Positions 14,716 to 23,424 of a stretch of 27,875 nt of DNA are shown piece by piece. Source of the DNA: Paracoccaceae bacterium (GTDB lineage Bacteria; Pseudomonadota; Alphaproteobacteria; Rhodobacterales; Rhodobacteraceae); contig DAOUQK010000008.1 in NCBI GenBank assembly GCA_030625695.1, forward strand, positions 1 to 27,875. The letters run 5' to 3'. A program made the position numbers and the translations under genes. The notes beneath the pieces are model-generated. The model did no database searches. It was not told where the DNA came from and saw only the letters and a program-made list of their open reading frames with translations. Every line of letters starts with the position of its first letter. Within the stretch, counting starts at the first letter, position 1.

Positions 14716-16073
14716 TACATCACGTCGCTAAGTCGGGAGAGGCAGGCGCGGTATTTGGCGGTGATCGCCTCGCGCGCGACATGCTGACCCTGTTGCACCA
14801 TATGTCGCCCTGCCGACCAGACGTCGCGAACCAACCGGTCATCGCCAGCAAATATCCAGGTGTCCAGGGCAAGATCACCCTGACGCCCGGTCAGGTCCAC
14901 GGCATTACCGTCCAGCGCCAAAAGGTCGGCGTAGCACCCCGGGGCGATGGCCCCACTGGCCCGCCCCATCGCTTGGGCACCGCCCGCTAAAACCGCGTCA
15001 TAAAGAAATCGCCCGGTTGAACGGTCTAGTGTGGCCATAACGGCGCGGGCGTGGTCGCGCAGACGTTGGGTGTATTCCAGTTGGCGCAACTCTTCAGCCA
15101 GCGAGATGCGGATGTTGCTGTCTGATCCGATGGCGATTGCGCCCTGTGCATCGGTCCACCTTGCCCCGTCAAAGATACCATCACCAAGCGAGCCTTCGGT
15201 GATCGGGCAAAGCCCGGCTACAGCACCAGTGGCGGCCAGTCGACTGGTTTCATGCGCCAACATTTGGGTGCAGTGGATCAGGCACCAGCGTTTATCGGGA
15301 GGATGATTGTCCAGCAACCATTCGACCGGTCGGGCGCCGTAAGCTGCTGAAATTTCGTCCACTTCGGCCTTTTGCTCGGCCAGATGCAGGTGCAGGGGGC
15401 CGTTTGTATTGGCTATAATCTCGTGCAATGCATCGCGCGAAACTGCGCGCAGGGAATGCGGGGCCGCGCCTAAAATTGTGTCATCAGGGAGGGCGACTAT
15501 CGCCTGACTCGCGGCCTCTAGCAGCCGGAAAAATTGGTCCGGGTCAGTGCCGAACCTTACCTGACCCGGGCCCAGGTCCCTTCCGTCCACGCCGCCTTGA
15601 TGGTACAGCACTGGCAGCAAGGTCAGGCCGATGCCGGTCTGATCGGCAGCCGCGGCAATGCGCGCCGACATCTCGCCCAGATCGTTATAAGGCGCGCCAC
15701 CCGGGCGATGATGCAGGTAGTGGAATTCGCCTACGGCTGCAAAACCAGCCTCAAGCATCTCCATCTGCACTTGGGCCGCAATGATTTGTACGTCGTCCGG
15801 GGTTAGCTGATCGAGAAACCGGAACATCAATTGCCGCCAGGTCCAAAAGCTGTCCTGCCCCGCACTGCGCCGCTCACTCAGGCCTGCCATTGCCCGCTGG
15901 AAAGCATGCGAATGCACGTTGGCCGGGGCCGGCAGCAGGATATCAACGTGGTGATCAACTGGCTTGGTCGTCGGATCCAGCGATGTGATGCGCCCATCTG
16001 CGCCAACCTGAACGGTGACGTCGCGGGCCCATCCATCCGATAACAATGCCGATTTTGCTTGAAGAATACGCAT
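14715..16073 (-). CDS. hutF: Formimidoylglutamate deiminase HutF
   Basis: HutF converts N-formimidoyl-L-glutamate to N-formyl-L-glutamate and ammonia, the branch that defines the five-step histidine pathway. The 452-residue amidohydrolase-superfamily protein has the N-terminal metal motif NVHSHAFQRAMAGL (His54, His56), then GEFHYLHH, HLHLAEQKAEVDE (metal His and catalytic Glu region), LIHCTQM and IGSDSNIRISLAEELRQLE (metal Asp). That set and the order of motifs separate it from HutI. AAGGGG lies 6 nt before the ATG. Its stop overlaps the hutC start by 1 nt. It is divergent from hutI across a 72-bp region with HutC-like dyads. HutG in the same locus consumes its product. Confidence 0.96.
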   Translation of the reverse strand: MRILQAKSALLSDGWARDVTVQVGADGRITSLDPTTKPVDHHVDILLPAPANVHSHAFQRAMAGLSERRSAGQDSFWTWRQLMFRFLDQLTPDDVQIIAAQVQMEMLEAGFAAVGEFHYLHHRPGGAPYNDLGEMSARIAAAADQTGIGLTLLPVLYHQGGVDGRDLGPGQVRFGTDPDQFFRLLEAASQAIVALPDDTILGAAPHSLRAVSRDALHEIIANTNGPLHLHLAEQKAEVDEISAAYGARPVEWLLDNHPPDKRWCLIHCTQMLAHETSRLAATGAVAGLCPITEGSLGDGIFDGARWTDAQGAIAIGSDSNIRISLAEELRQLEYTQRLRDHARAVMATLDRSTGRFLYDAVLAGGAQAMGRASGAIAPGCYADLLALDGNAVDLTGRQGDLALDTWIFAGDDRLVRDVWSAGRHMVQQGQHVAREAITAKYRACLSRLSDVM

Positions 16074-16083
16074 CTGTTGCCCC

Positions 16084-16112
16084 TTGACGACTCAATTATG
16101 TCTATACATAAA
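16084..16112 (+). promoter_or_regulatory. Candidate hutIHGU promoter
   Basis: TTGACG (16084-16089), a 17-bp spacer and CATAAA (16107-16112) lie 33 nt before the chosen hutI start. The dyad at 16096-16111 covers the spacer and most of the -10, which would allow repression by HutC. The -10 match is only 4 of 6. Confidence 0.4.
16096..16111. promoter_or_regulatory. Probable HutC operator 1
   Basis: TTATGTCTATACATAA is a 16-bp dyad with perfect 6-bp arms, TTATGT and ACATAA, around CTAT. Its core TGTCTATACA resembles the TGTATA-type sites known for HutC. It lies in the hutF-hutI divergent promoter region of a locus that encodes HutC. Confidence 0.65.
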
Positions 16113-16120
16113 CGTAATAA

Positions 16121-16135
16121 CTTGGACATAACAAG
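16121..16135. promoter_or_regulatory. Possible HutC operator 2
   Basis: CTTGGACATAACAAG has perfect CTTG/CAAG ends and shares the GACATAA half-site with the reverse strand of operator 1. It starts 10 bp downstream of operator 1 and 11 bp before the hutI start codon. Confidence 0.45.
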
Positions 16136-16145
16136 GTTTATACCA

Positions 16146-17336
16146 ATGACAACGCGTGTTTTCAACAATGCTGATATCGCCACAATGGAGGGCGATGGCT
16201 ATGGGCTGATCAGTGGGTGCGTGGCGGTTGACAGGGGGCATATTGCCTATGTCGGGCCGAATTTACCGGCCGATTTTGGTGACTGGCCGCAAGAGGATAT
16301 GCAAGGGCGGCTGATCACACCGGCACTGATTGATTGCCACACCCATCTGGTATTTGGCGGCAATCGGGCACGGGAATTTGAGATGCGTCTGAACGGAGCA
16401 GGCTATGAAGAGATTGCCCGCGCGGGCGGAGGAATTGTGTCTACCGTAAGCGCCACGCGGGCGGCGACGGACGGCGAATTGATTGAAGGCGCATTGCGGC
16501 GGTTGGATGCTCTGATTGCTGAGGGGGCGGCGTTGGTTGAGGTCAAGTCGGGCTATGGCCTGGATGTTGAGACCGAGTTGCGGATGCTCCGGGCGGCACG
16601 GGCGTTAGAGGCACGGCGCGAGGTGCGTATTCGGACCAGCTATCTTGGGGCGCATGCGGTGCCGACGGACTATAAGGGCCGTGAAGATGCCTATCTGGAC
16701 GAAGTTTGCCTGCCGGGCTTGCGGGCGGCTCATGCAGAGGGTTTGGTGGATGCAGTTGATGGTTTCTGTGAGGGTATTGCGTTTGATACCAGTCAGATGG
16801 CCCGTGTATTTGATGTAGCGCATGAACTTGGACTGCCGGTGAAATTACACGCCGAACAATTGTCGCATCTGGGTGGTACGGCATTGGCCGCGCGTTATGG
16901 CGCGCTGTCGGCGGATCATATTGAATATGCGACTGAGGCGGATGCCAAAGCGTTGGCTGATGCGGGCACGATCGCGGTTTTACTGCCCGGCGCGTTTTAT
17001 ACTTTGCGTGAAACCCAGGCACCGCCGGTTGCGGCGCTGCGCAAACACGGGGTGGCGATGGCTTTGGCGAGCGATTGCAACCCGGGGTCGTCGCCATTGG
17101 CGTCGTTGTTGTTGACGATGAACATGGGCTGCACCTTGTTTGGACTTACACCGGCTGAGGCGTTGGCAGGCGTGACGTGTCACGCAGCGCGCGCATTGGG
17201 CGTGTCGGATACCGGGGTGGTGGCGCGCGGCAAGCGTGCTGATCTGGCGATCTGGGACGTCGAGGAACCGGCGGAACTGGCTTATCGCATTGGCTTTAAT
17301 CCGTTGCATCGGCGGATATTTGGAGGCGAAGGATGA
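16146..17336 (+). CDS. hutI: Imidazolonepropionase HutI
   Basis: HutI hydrolyses 4-imidazolone-5-propionate to N-formimidoyl-L-glutamate. The 396-residue metal-dependent hydrolase shows LIDCHTHLVFGGNRAREFEMRLNGAGYEEIARAGGGIVSTVSATR (metal His65 and His67 plus substrate-binding residues), EVKSGYGLDVETELRMLRAAR, YLGAHAVP, KLHAEQLSHLGGTALAARYGALSADHIEY and ASDCNPGSSP (metal Asp). The open frame extends back to 16059, but that part overlaps hutF and the operator region. The ATG at 16146 has AAGG 9-10 nt upstream and gives the normal N-terminus. It is first in a four-gene unit in which each stop overlaps the next start (ATGA), beginning with hutH. Confidence 0.96.
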   Translation: MTTRVFNNADIATMEGDGYGLISGCVAVDRGHIAYVGPNLPADFGDWPQEDMQGRLITPALIDCHTHLVFGGNRAREFEMRLNGAGYEEIARAGGGIVSTVSATRAATDGELIEGALRRLDALIAEGAALVEVKSGYGLDVETELRMLRAARALEARREVRIRTSYLGAHAVPTDYKGREDAYLDEVCLPGLRAAHAEGLVDAVDGFCEGIAFDTSQMARVFDVAHELGLPVKLHAEQLSHLGGTALAARYGALSADHIEYATEADAKALADAGTIAVLLPGAFYTLRETQAPPVAALRKHGVAMALASDCNPGSSPLASLLLTMNMGCTLFGLTPAEALAGVTCHAARALGVSDTGVVARGKRADLAIWDVEEPAELAYRIGFNPLHRRIFGGEG

Positions 17337-18838
17337 TCCTGACACCCGGGCAAGTCTCGCTTGGCGAGTTGGAAGATATTTACCGGCAAGAGCTGGCGGT
17401 GACTTTGGTTGCGGGCAGCCGCGAGGCGGTTGAGGGGGCGGCGGAGATAGTGGCCGATGTGGCGGCCGGGGATGTGGCAACCTACGGCGTGAACACTGGA
17501 TTTGGCAAGTTAGCCCACGTTAAGATTGCGCCGGAAGATACTGAAAAATTGCAGGAAAATCTAATCCTTTCCCACTGTTGCGGGGTGGGTGATCCGCTTG
17601 ATGACGCATTGACCCGACTGATGATGGTGTTGAAATTGATGTCGCTGGGGCGGGGTGCATCTGGGGTGCGCTGGGAGGTTTGCAACCAGCTTGAGATGAT
17701 GTTGGCGCGCGGGGTTATCCCGGTCATTCCGCATCAGGGATCGGTCGGGGCGTCGGGTGATCTGGCACCGTTGGCGCATATGGCCGCGGTGATGATTGGT
17801 GCGGGAGAAGCCGCGTTTCAAGGTCAGATCATGTCTGGGCTGGAGGCTCTGACGCGGGCCGGTATGGAACCGATAGTGTTGGGGCCGAAAGAAGGGCTGG
17901 CGCTGATCAATGGCACCCAGTTTTCCACCGCATTGGCGTTGGCCGGGCTGTTTGAGGCCGAGCGTGCAGTGGCTAATTCCATCGTTATCGCCTCGCTTAG
18001 CACGGATGCGATCATGGGATCTACGGCGCCGTTGCTGGCGGAAATCCACGCATTGCGAGGCCACGCGGGGCAGATTGAAGTGGCGGCACAGATGCGGGCA
18101 ATGATGGACGGGAGCGCAATTCGCGAGAGCCACCGGGATGGTGATACCCGCGTGCAGGACCCTTATTGCATCCGCTGTCAGCCGCAGGTCGTGGGGGCGG
18201 CGCGCGATGTCATAGCGATGGCGGCGCGCACGTTAGAGATCGAGGCCAATGCGGTGACCGATAATCCGTTGGTTCTGACCGGGGCGGGACGGATTGTATC
18301 TGGTGGTAACTTCCACGCGGAACCCGTTGGATTCGCCTGTGATCTGATCGCTTTGGCTTTGGCTGAGATTGGCGCGATCGGGCAACGCCGCGTTGCTCTT
18401 ATGGTGGACCCGACGTTGAGCCATGACTTGCCGCCGTTTTTGTCGAAAAACCCAGGATTAAACTCCGGGTATATGATCGCTGAGGTGACCACAGCTGCTT
18501 TGATGAGTGAAAACAAACACTTGGCCAACCCTTGTGTGACCGACAGTACGCCAACCTCGGCCAATCAGGAAGATCATGTGAGCATGGCGGCGCATGGGGC
18601 GTATAGGTTGCAAAAGATGGCACGGAATTTGTCGGTTATTCAGGGTGTTGAAGCACTTTGCTCATGCCAGGGGATTGAGGCGCGCGCGCCTTTGGCAACC
18701 TCGCCCAAGCTGGCGAATGTGATTTTGCGACTTCGGGCAGATGTGCCCGCCTTGGAAGAGGATCGCTATCTTGCGCCGGATATCCAAAAGGCGGCAGAAT
18801 TGGTATCAAGTGGCGCTTTGGTGAGGGTGGCGTCATGA
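17333..18838 (+). CDS. hutH: Histidine ammonia-lyase HutH
   Basis: HutH removes ammonia from L-histidine to give trans-urocanate, the first step of the pathway. The 501-residue protein has the self-cyclising Ala-Ser-Gly triad that makes the MIO electrophile, at 140-142 in GSVGASGDLAPLAHM. It also has YGVNTGFGKL (51-60, with the catalytic Tyr region), GLALINGTQFSTALA, QDPYCIRCQPQVVG and NPLVL. Length is typical. Its ATG overlaps the hutI stop and its stop overlaps the hutG start. Related aromatic ammonia-lyases share the MIO motif, but the hut context and the DPYCIRCQPQV motif favour histidine as substrate. Confidence 0.97.
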   Translation: MILTPGQVSLGELEDIYRQELAVTLVAGSREAVEGAAEIVADVAAGDVATYGVNTGFGKLAHVKIAPEDTEKLQENLILSHCCGVGDPLDDALTRLMMVLKLMSLGRGASGVRWEVCNQLEMMLARGVIPVIPHQGSVGASGDLAPLAHMAAVMIGAGEAAFQGQIMSGLEALTRAGMEPIVLGPKEGLALINGTQFSTALALAGLFEAERAVANSIVIASLSTDAIMGSTAPLLAEIHALRGHAGQIEVAAQMRAMMDGSAIRESHRDGDTRVQDPYCIRCQPQVVGAARDVIAMAARTLEIEANAVTDNPLVLTGAGRIVSGGNFHAEPVGFACDLIALALAEIGAIGQRRVALMVDPTLSHDLPPFLSKNPGLNSGYMIAEVTTAALMSENKHLANPCVTDSTPTSANQEDHVSMAAHGAYRLQKMARNLSVIQGVEALCSCQGIEARAPLATSPKLANVILRLRADVPALEEDRYLAPDIQKAAELVSSGALVRVAS

Positions 18839-19629
18839 TTGAAATGTTTCGGGGTAGTGGGCCGATTGTGCTGGGGTTGCCGCATACGGGCACCGATCTT
18901 GTGGATGGAATTGGGGATAAGTTGAATGACCGTGGTCGGGCGGTGGCCGATACGGATTGGAATATCCATCGTCTTTATAGTGGGTTACTGGACAACGTTA
19001 CCACCGTTCGCACGCCGGTTCATCGCTATGTGATCGACGTTAACCGGGCTGGGGATGATGCGAGTCTGTATCCTGGCCAGAACACAACTGGCCTTTGTCC
19101 GGTCACTGATTTTGACGGATTGCCGATTTATCGCGACGGATGTGAGCCGGACGCGCAGGAAATCGAAACTCGCCGCCGAAAATGGCACGATCCCTATCAT
19201 CGGGCGTTATCCACCGAAGTTTCCCGAGTGAAAAAGACCCATGGTTGCGCCATTCTTTACGATTGTCATTCTATTCGGTCGCATATTCCCTATCTTTTTG
19301 CCGAAACCTTGCCTGATTTCAACATCGGCACAAATTCATCCACAAGCTGCGCAATCGCTGTGGAGGAAATGGTGTATAAAGTTAGCCGTTCTGCCAAAGC
19401 CTATACAACCGTGGTTAACGGCAGGTTTAAAGGTGGTTGGACAACGCGCCATTACGGGCGGCCCAAGGCCGGCATACATGCGATTCAGATGGAATTGGCG
19501 CAATCAACCTATATGAACGAAACCCCACCTTGGGCGTATGATGAGGCCAAGGCCAACCAGCTGCGCGAGGTTTTATCGCGCATCCTCAAAGGGTTGGAAC
19601 AGCTTGTTACTTCAGGAGATTTACAATGA
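18835..19629 (+). CDS. hutG: N-formylglutamate deformylase HutG
   Basis: HutG hydrolyses N-formyl-L-glutamate to glutamate and formate, the last step in the HutF-type pathway. The 264-residue protein belongs to the N-formylglutamate amidohydrolase (FGase) family. Visible marks are IVLGLPHTGTDLVDGI (conserved PHTG), VADTDWNIHRLY, TPVHRYVIDVNR, YDCHSIRSHIPYLF (metal-binding DCHS), FKGGWTTRHYGRP and IQMELAQSTYMNE. It is distinct from the arginase-like HutG of the four-step pathway, which matches the presence of hutF. ATGA overlaps link it to hutH upstream and hutU downstream. Confidence 0.96.
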   Translation: MIEMFRGSGPIVLGLPHTGTDLVDGIGDKLNDRGRAVADTDWNIHRLYSGLLDNVTTVRTPVHRYVIDVNRAGDDASLYPGQNTTGLCPVTDFDGLPIYRDGCEPDAQEIETRRRKWHDPYHRALSTEVSRVKKTHGCAILYDCHSIRSHIPYLFAETLPDFNIGTNSSTSCAIAVEEMVYKVSRSAKAYTTVVNGRFKGGWTTRHYGRPKAGIHAIQMELAQSTYMNETPPWAYDEAKANQLREVLSRILKGLEQLVTSGDLQ

Positions 19630-21305
19630 CCAATAACCGCCACAATACACGTGATATTTTTCCGCCAACCGGGCCGGAAATTACTGCGAAAAGCTGGCAG
19701 ACCGAGGCACCGATGCGGATGTTGATGAACAACCTGCACCCGGATGTCGCTGAAAATCCACACGAATTGGTGGTTTACGGCGGGATCGGGCGGGCGGCAC
19801 GGACCTGGGAGGACTTTGACCGTATGGTGGCGGCGTTAAAGGTGCTGGAAGGCGATGAGACGCTGTTGGTGCAATCGGGTAAACCGGTGGGGGTTTTTCG
19901 CACTCATGAAAACGCACCAAGGGTTTTGATTGCCAATTCCAATCTGGTGCCGCATTGGGCCAATTGGGATCACTTCAACAAGCTCGATAAAATGGGGCTG
20001 ATGATGTACGGGCAAATGACGGCTGGATCCTGGATTTACATTGGAACTCAAGGGATTGTGCAAGGAACCTATGAGACGTTTGTCGAGGCCGGGCGCCAGC
20101 ATTACGACGGCTCTCTTAAAGGCCGTTGGATTCTGACCGGCGGATTGGGCGGCATGGGTGGTGCACAACCGTTGGCGGCGGTGATGGCGGGCGCCTGTTG
20201 TCTGGCGGTGGAATGTAACCCTGACAGCATAGATTTTCGGCTGCGGACCAAATACTTGGACGAAAAGGCCGAGACTTTGGATGAAGCGTTGGAGATGATC
20301 GCACGCTGGACCAAAGCGGGTGAGGCAAAGTCGGTTGGTCTGTTGGGCAATGCGGCGGATGTGTTCCCGGAATTATTGGCACGGATGCAGGCGGGCGGCA
20401 TGCGCCCGGATATGGTGACCGACCAAACAAGTGCGCATGATCCGACCAATGGTTATCTGCCACAGGGGTGGGGCATCGGTGAATGGAAATCCAAGCGCGA
20501 GAGTGATCCCAAGGCGGTTGAAAAGGCAGCGCGGGCCAGCATGAAAGTTCATGTGGCAGCGATGGTGGGGTTCTGGAAGGCCGACGTGCCGACGTTTGAT
20601 TATGGCAACAACATCCGGCAGGTGGCGTTGGACGAGGGGCTGGAAAATGCGTTTGATTTCCCCGGTTTCGTGCCGACCTATATCCGGCCATTGTTCTGTC
20701 GCGGGGTGGGGCCGTTCAGGTGGTGCGCGTTGTCGGGCGACCCCGAGGACATCTATAAAACAGATGCCAAGGTGAAAGAGGTGATCCCGGATGACGCCCA
20801 CCTGCACAACTGGTTGGATATGGCGCGGGAAAGGATATCGTTTCAGGGGTTGCCGGCGAGGATTTGCTGGGTTGGTCTGGGGCAACGGCACAAGCTGGGC
20901 CTGGCGTTTAACGAGATGGTGCGAAATGGCGAATTGAAAGCGCCGGTGGTGATTGGCCGGGATCATCTGGATAGTGGCTCGGTGGCGTCCCCTAATCGTG
21001 AAACCGAGGCGATGAAGGATGGCTCGGACGCGGTGAGTGATTGGCCGTTGCTGAACGCGCTGCTGAACACGGCGAGCGGGGCGACCTGGGTGTCGCTGCA
21101 TCATGGCGGGGGGGTTGGCATGGGGTTTTCGCAGCATGCCGGCATGGTGATTTGTGCCGATGGAACCGAAGATGCCGACCGTCGGTTAGAGCGAGTGTTG
21201 TGGAACGACCCGGCCACCGGGGTGATGCGGCATGCGGATGCGGGGTACGAAGACGCGATTGCCTGCGCACGCGAGCAGGGGTTGAACCTGCCGGGGATAT
21301 TGTGA
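19626..21305 (+). CDS. hutU: Urocanate hydratase HutU
   Basis: HutU adds water to urocanate to form 4-imidazolone-5-propionate, using tightly bound NAD+ as an electrophile. The 559-residue protein carries the Gly-rich NAD-binding segment TGGLGGMGGAQPLAA (171-185), the N-terminal ELVVYGGIGRAARTW, the QSGKPVGVFRTHENAPRVLIANSNLVPHW block, and the conserved FVPTYIRPLFCRGVGPFRW with its invariant Cys. The HHGGGVGMGFSQHAGM end block is also typical. Its start overlaps the hutG stop (ATGA), and AGGAG lies 7 nt upstream of the ATG. It is the last gene of the unit. A 72-bp paired palindrome 65 nt after the stop may help end the transcript. Confidence 0.97.
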   Translation: MTNNRHNTRDIFPPTGPEITAKSWQTEAPMRMLMNNLHPDVAENPHELVVYGGIGRAARTWEDFDRMVAALKVLEGDETLLVQSGKPVGVFRTHENAPRVLIANSNLVPHWANWDHFNKLDKMGLMMYGQMTAGSWIYIGTQGIVQGTYETFVEAGRQHYDGSLKGRWILTGGLGGMGGAQPLAAVMAGACCLAVECNPDSIDFRLRTKYLDEKAETLDEALEMIARWTKAGEAKSVGLLGNAADVFPELLARMQAGGMRPDMVTDQTSAHDPTNGYLPQGWGIGEWKSKRESDPKAVEKAARASMKVHVAAMVGFWKADVPTFDYGNNIRQVALDEGLENAFDFPGFVPTYIRPLFCRGVGPFRWCALSGDPEDIYKTDAKVKEVIPDDAHLHNWLDMARERISFQGLPARICWVGLGQRHKLGLAFNEMVRNGELKAPVVIGRDHLDSGSVASPNRETEAMKDGSDAVSDWPLLNALLNTASGATWVSLHHGGGVGMGFSQHAGMVICADGTEDADRRLERVLWNDPATGVMRHADAGYEDAIACAREQGLNLPGIL

Positions 21306-21369
21306 AACCGGGCTTTGGACGATCAGGTATTATACCAGAACGCCCGGACGCTGACTCATGCGGCCATCC

Positions 21370-21441
21370 GTAGGGTGGGGTTTCACCCCACCGCCCCGCC
21401 CGGCAAAGTCAAAGGGATGATGGGTTGAAAACCCATCCTAC
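21370..21441. repeat. Paired palindromic repeat, copy B (72 bp)
   Basis: The left arm GTAGGGTGGGG-TTT-CACCCCACC (21370-21392) and the right arm GATGGGTT-GAA-AACCCATCCTAC (21419-21441) are each self-complementary and lie in inverted orientation with GTAG...CTAC ends. The total length equals copy A at 5552-5623, but arm sequences differ by compensating changes that keep the stems. It sits between the convergent 3' ends of hutU and metG. Confidence 0.85.
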
Positions 21442-21477
21442 GCAACAATGACAGGTCGTGCTTTGGGCGGGTTGGTA

Positions 21478-23196
21478 TTAGTCACGAACCCCGGAAAAGC
21501 GGGTTTGCCAATCTTCCCGTTGGTCATCGGTGATCTTGGCAAACAGCACGTCGGGTACGCTAAATTCATGGCCGCCGGGCAGGGCGGTCAAGGCGGCGTT
21601 CACATCATCGGGCCAGGTGGTATCAAGCGTGTTCATCGCACTGAGCATCCGTGCGGCGGCGTCGGGAATGAACGGCGCGCTTAGGACTGCGTAAAGGCGG
21701 ATCAGGTTCAGACCCATGCGCACCTGTGCTGCCGCCCGGTCGGGGTCACTTTTGAACGTCACCCAAGGCGCCGTGCTTTGCAGGTATTCGTTGCCGACCA
21801 CCCAGATGGCGCGCAGGTCCTGCGCCGATTTGCGCACCTCCATGGCCTCCATATGGGTTTCATAGTTGCGGATTTTGGTGGTGAGGTCAGCGATCAGCGC
21901 CGCCTCGTCCGGGCCATAAGCGCCGTCGCCCGGCACCGCTTCGCCAAATTTTGAGCGGCAGAATTTGGTGATACGGCTGATGAAGTTGCCCAGAACGTCG
22001 GCCAGATCTTTGTTGGTATCAGCTTGAAACCCTTCCCAGGTGAATTCCGCGTCACTGCTTTCGGGTGCATGGCTTAGCAGCCACCAGCGCCAGTAATCGG
22101 CCGACAGGATTTCCAACGCCTGATCCATGAACACGCCGCGTCCTTGCGAAGTGGAAAACTGGCCGCCATCATAGTTGAGGAAGTTGAACGATTTCAGATG
22201 GTCGACCATCTTCCAGGGTTCGCCCGAACCAAGGATGGTCGCCGGAAAGCTAAGCGTATGGAATGGCACGTTATCCTTGCCCATGAACTGCACATAGCGC
22301 ACGTCATCCGCACCCTTATCGGTGCGCCACCAGCGTTCCCAGTCGGCGTCAGGTCGCCCGTTCGCCTCGGCCCATTCACCCGCGCAAGCGATGTATTCGA
22401 TTGGTGCGTCGAACCAGACATAGAACACTTTGCCCTCCATGCCGGGCCAGTCGTCGTCGCCCCGGCGCACCGGAATGCCCCAGTCAAGATCGCGAGTGAT
22501 GCCACGGTCACGCAATCCGTCGCCGTCGTGCAGCCATTTCTTGGCAATCGACGTGGTCAGGATGGGCCAGTCTTTCTTGCTGTCAATCCAGGCGTCCAGA
22601 TCGTCCTTTAGCGCGGATTGGCGCAGGTAAAGGTGCTTGGTCGCGCGCACTTCCAGATCGGTAGAGCCCGAGATGGCGCTGCGCGCATCAATCAGGTCGG
22701 TCGGGTCCAGTTGTTTGGTGCAATTCTCGCATTGGTCACCGCGGGCTTTGTCATAACCGCAATTGGGGCAGGTGCCTTCGATATAGCGGTCCGGAAGGAA
22801 GCGTTTGTCGGCGTTGGAATAGACCTGTTTTTCGTCGACTTCGCGGATCAGACCGTTATCGGCCAGAACCCCGGCAAAATGCTGGGTCAGCTTATGGTTT
22901 TGCGGGCTGGACGAACGGCCAAAGTGGTCGAACGACAGGCCGAACCGGCGGGCGATATCGGCCTGAACTTCGTGCATCCGCGTACAGAATTCATCCACGG
23001 GCTCTCCGGTTTTGGCGGCGGCCAACTCGGCAGGGGTGCCGTGTTCGTCGGTGGCACAGAGAAACAGCACCTCGTTGCCGCGCCCGCGTTGGAAACGGGC
23101 ATACAGATCGGCCGGCAATTGGCTGCCCACCAGATTTCCAAGGTGTTTGATGCCGTTGATATAGGGGATCGCCGAAGTGATCAGGATACGTGCCAT
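21478..23196 (-). CDS. metG: Methionyl-tRNA synthetase
   Basis: MetG charges initiator and elongator tRNA-Met. The 572-residue class I synthetase has the HIGH-type motif in ITSAIPYINGIKHLGNLVGSQL (HLGN), the LCATDEHGTPAEL region, a zinc knuckle in CPNCGYDKARGDQCENC, WFDAPIEYIACAGEW, and the KMSKS-loop equivalent FSTSQGRGVF. An anticodon-binding helical domain follows (NKDLADVLGNFISRITKFC). Length fits the form without a C-terminal EMAP-like tRNA-binding domain. The FSTSQ form of the KMSKS loop, with no second Lys, is a known variant in alphaproteobacteria (recalled, not checked). It is convergent with hutU and divergent from the ClC gene, with a 228-bp gap before the chosen ClC start. Confidence 0.96.
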   Translation of the reverse strand: MARILITSAIPYINGIKHLGNLVGSQLPADLYARFQRGRGNEVLFLCATDEHGTPAELAAAKTGEPVDEFCTRMHEVQADIARRFGLSFDHFGRSSSPQNHKLTQHFAGVLADNGLIREVDEKQVYSNADKRFLPDRYIEGTCPNCGYDKARGDQCENCTKQLDPTDLIDARSAISGSTDLEVRATKHLYLRQSALKDDLDAWIDSKKDWPILTTSIAKKWLHDGDGLRDRGITRDLDWGIPVRRGDDDWPGMEGKVFYVWFDAPIEYIACAGEWAEANGRPDADWERWWRTDKGADDVRYVQFMGKDNVPFHTLSFPATILGSGEPWKMVDHLKSFNFLNYDGGQFSTSQGRGVFMDQALEILSADYWRWWLLSHAPESSDAEFTWEGFQADTNKDLADVLGNFISRITKFCRSKFGEAVPGDGAYGPDEAALIADLTTKIRNYETHMEAMEVRKSAQDLRAIWVVGNEYLQSTAPWVTFKSDPDRAAAQVRMGLNLIRLYAVLSAPFIPDAAARMLSAMNTLDTTWPDDVNAALTALPGGHEFSVPDVLFAKITDDQREDWQTRFSGVRD

Positions 23197-23424
23197 TTTG
23201 ATATTTCCGCTGATTGCCGCGCGGGACTATGTATCGCAGGTGATATCAAACGTCACCCCATGAATGACGGCGATTGAGGGGGCGCAGTAAATTGAACTTT
23301 ATGCAGGAAGCTTCATGAGTATATGACATAAGGTCGGGCAAGCGTCTGATGTCGCCACAGGAATTTAGGTCTTTTGCAATAAGGTTAGGTGCCCTACACC
23401 CGAATTGTACCCTGCGGAGCATTC

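Noticed and set aside
16059..16145. 29-residue N-terminal extension of HutI
   Set aside because: It overlaps the hutF start and the operator region; the ATG at 16146 gives the standard HutI N-terminus.
22618..23277. 219-aa open frame on the plus strand opposite metG
   Set aside because: It is antisense to the MetG N-terminal domain and carries no recognisable motif.
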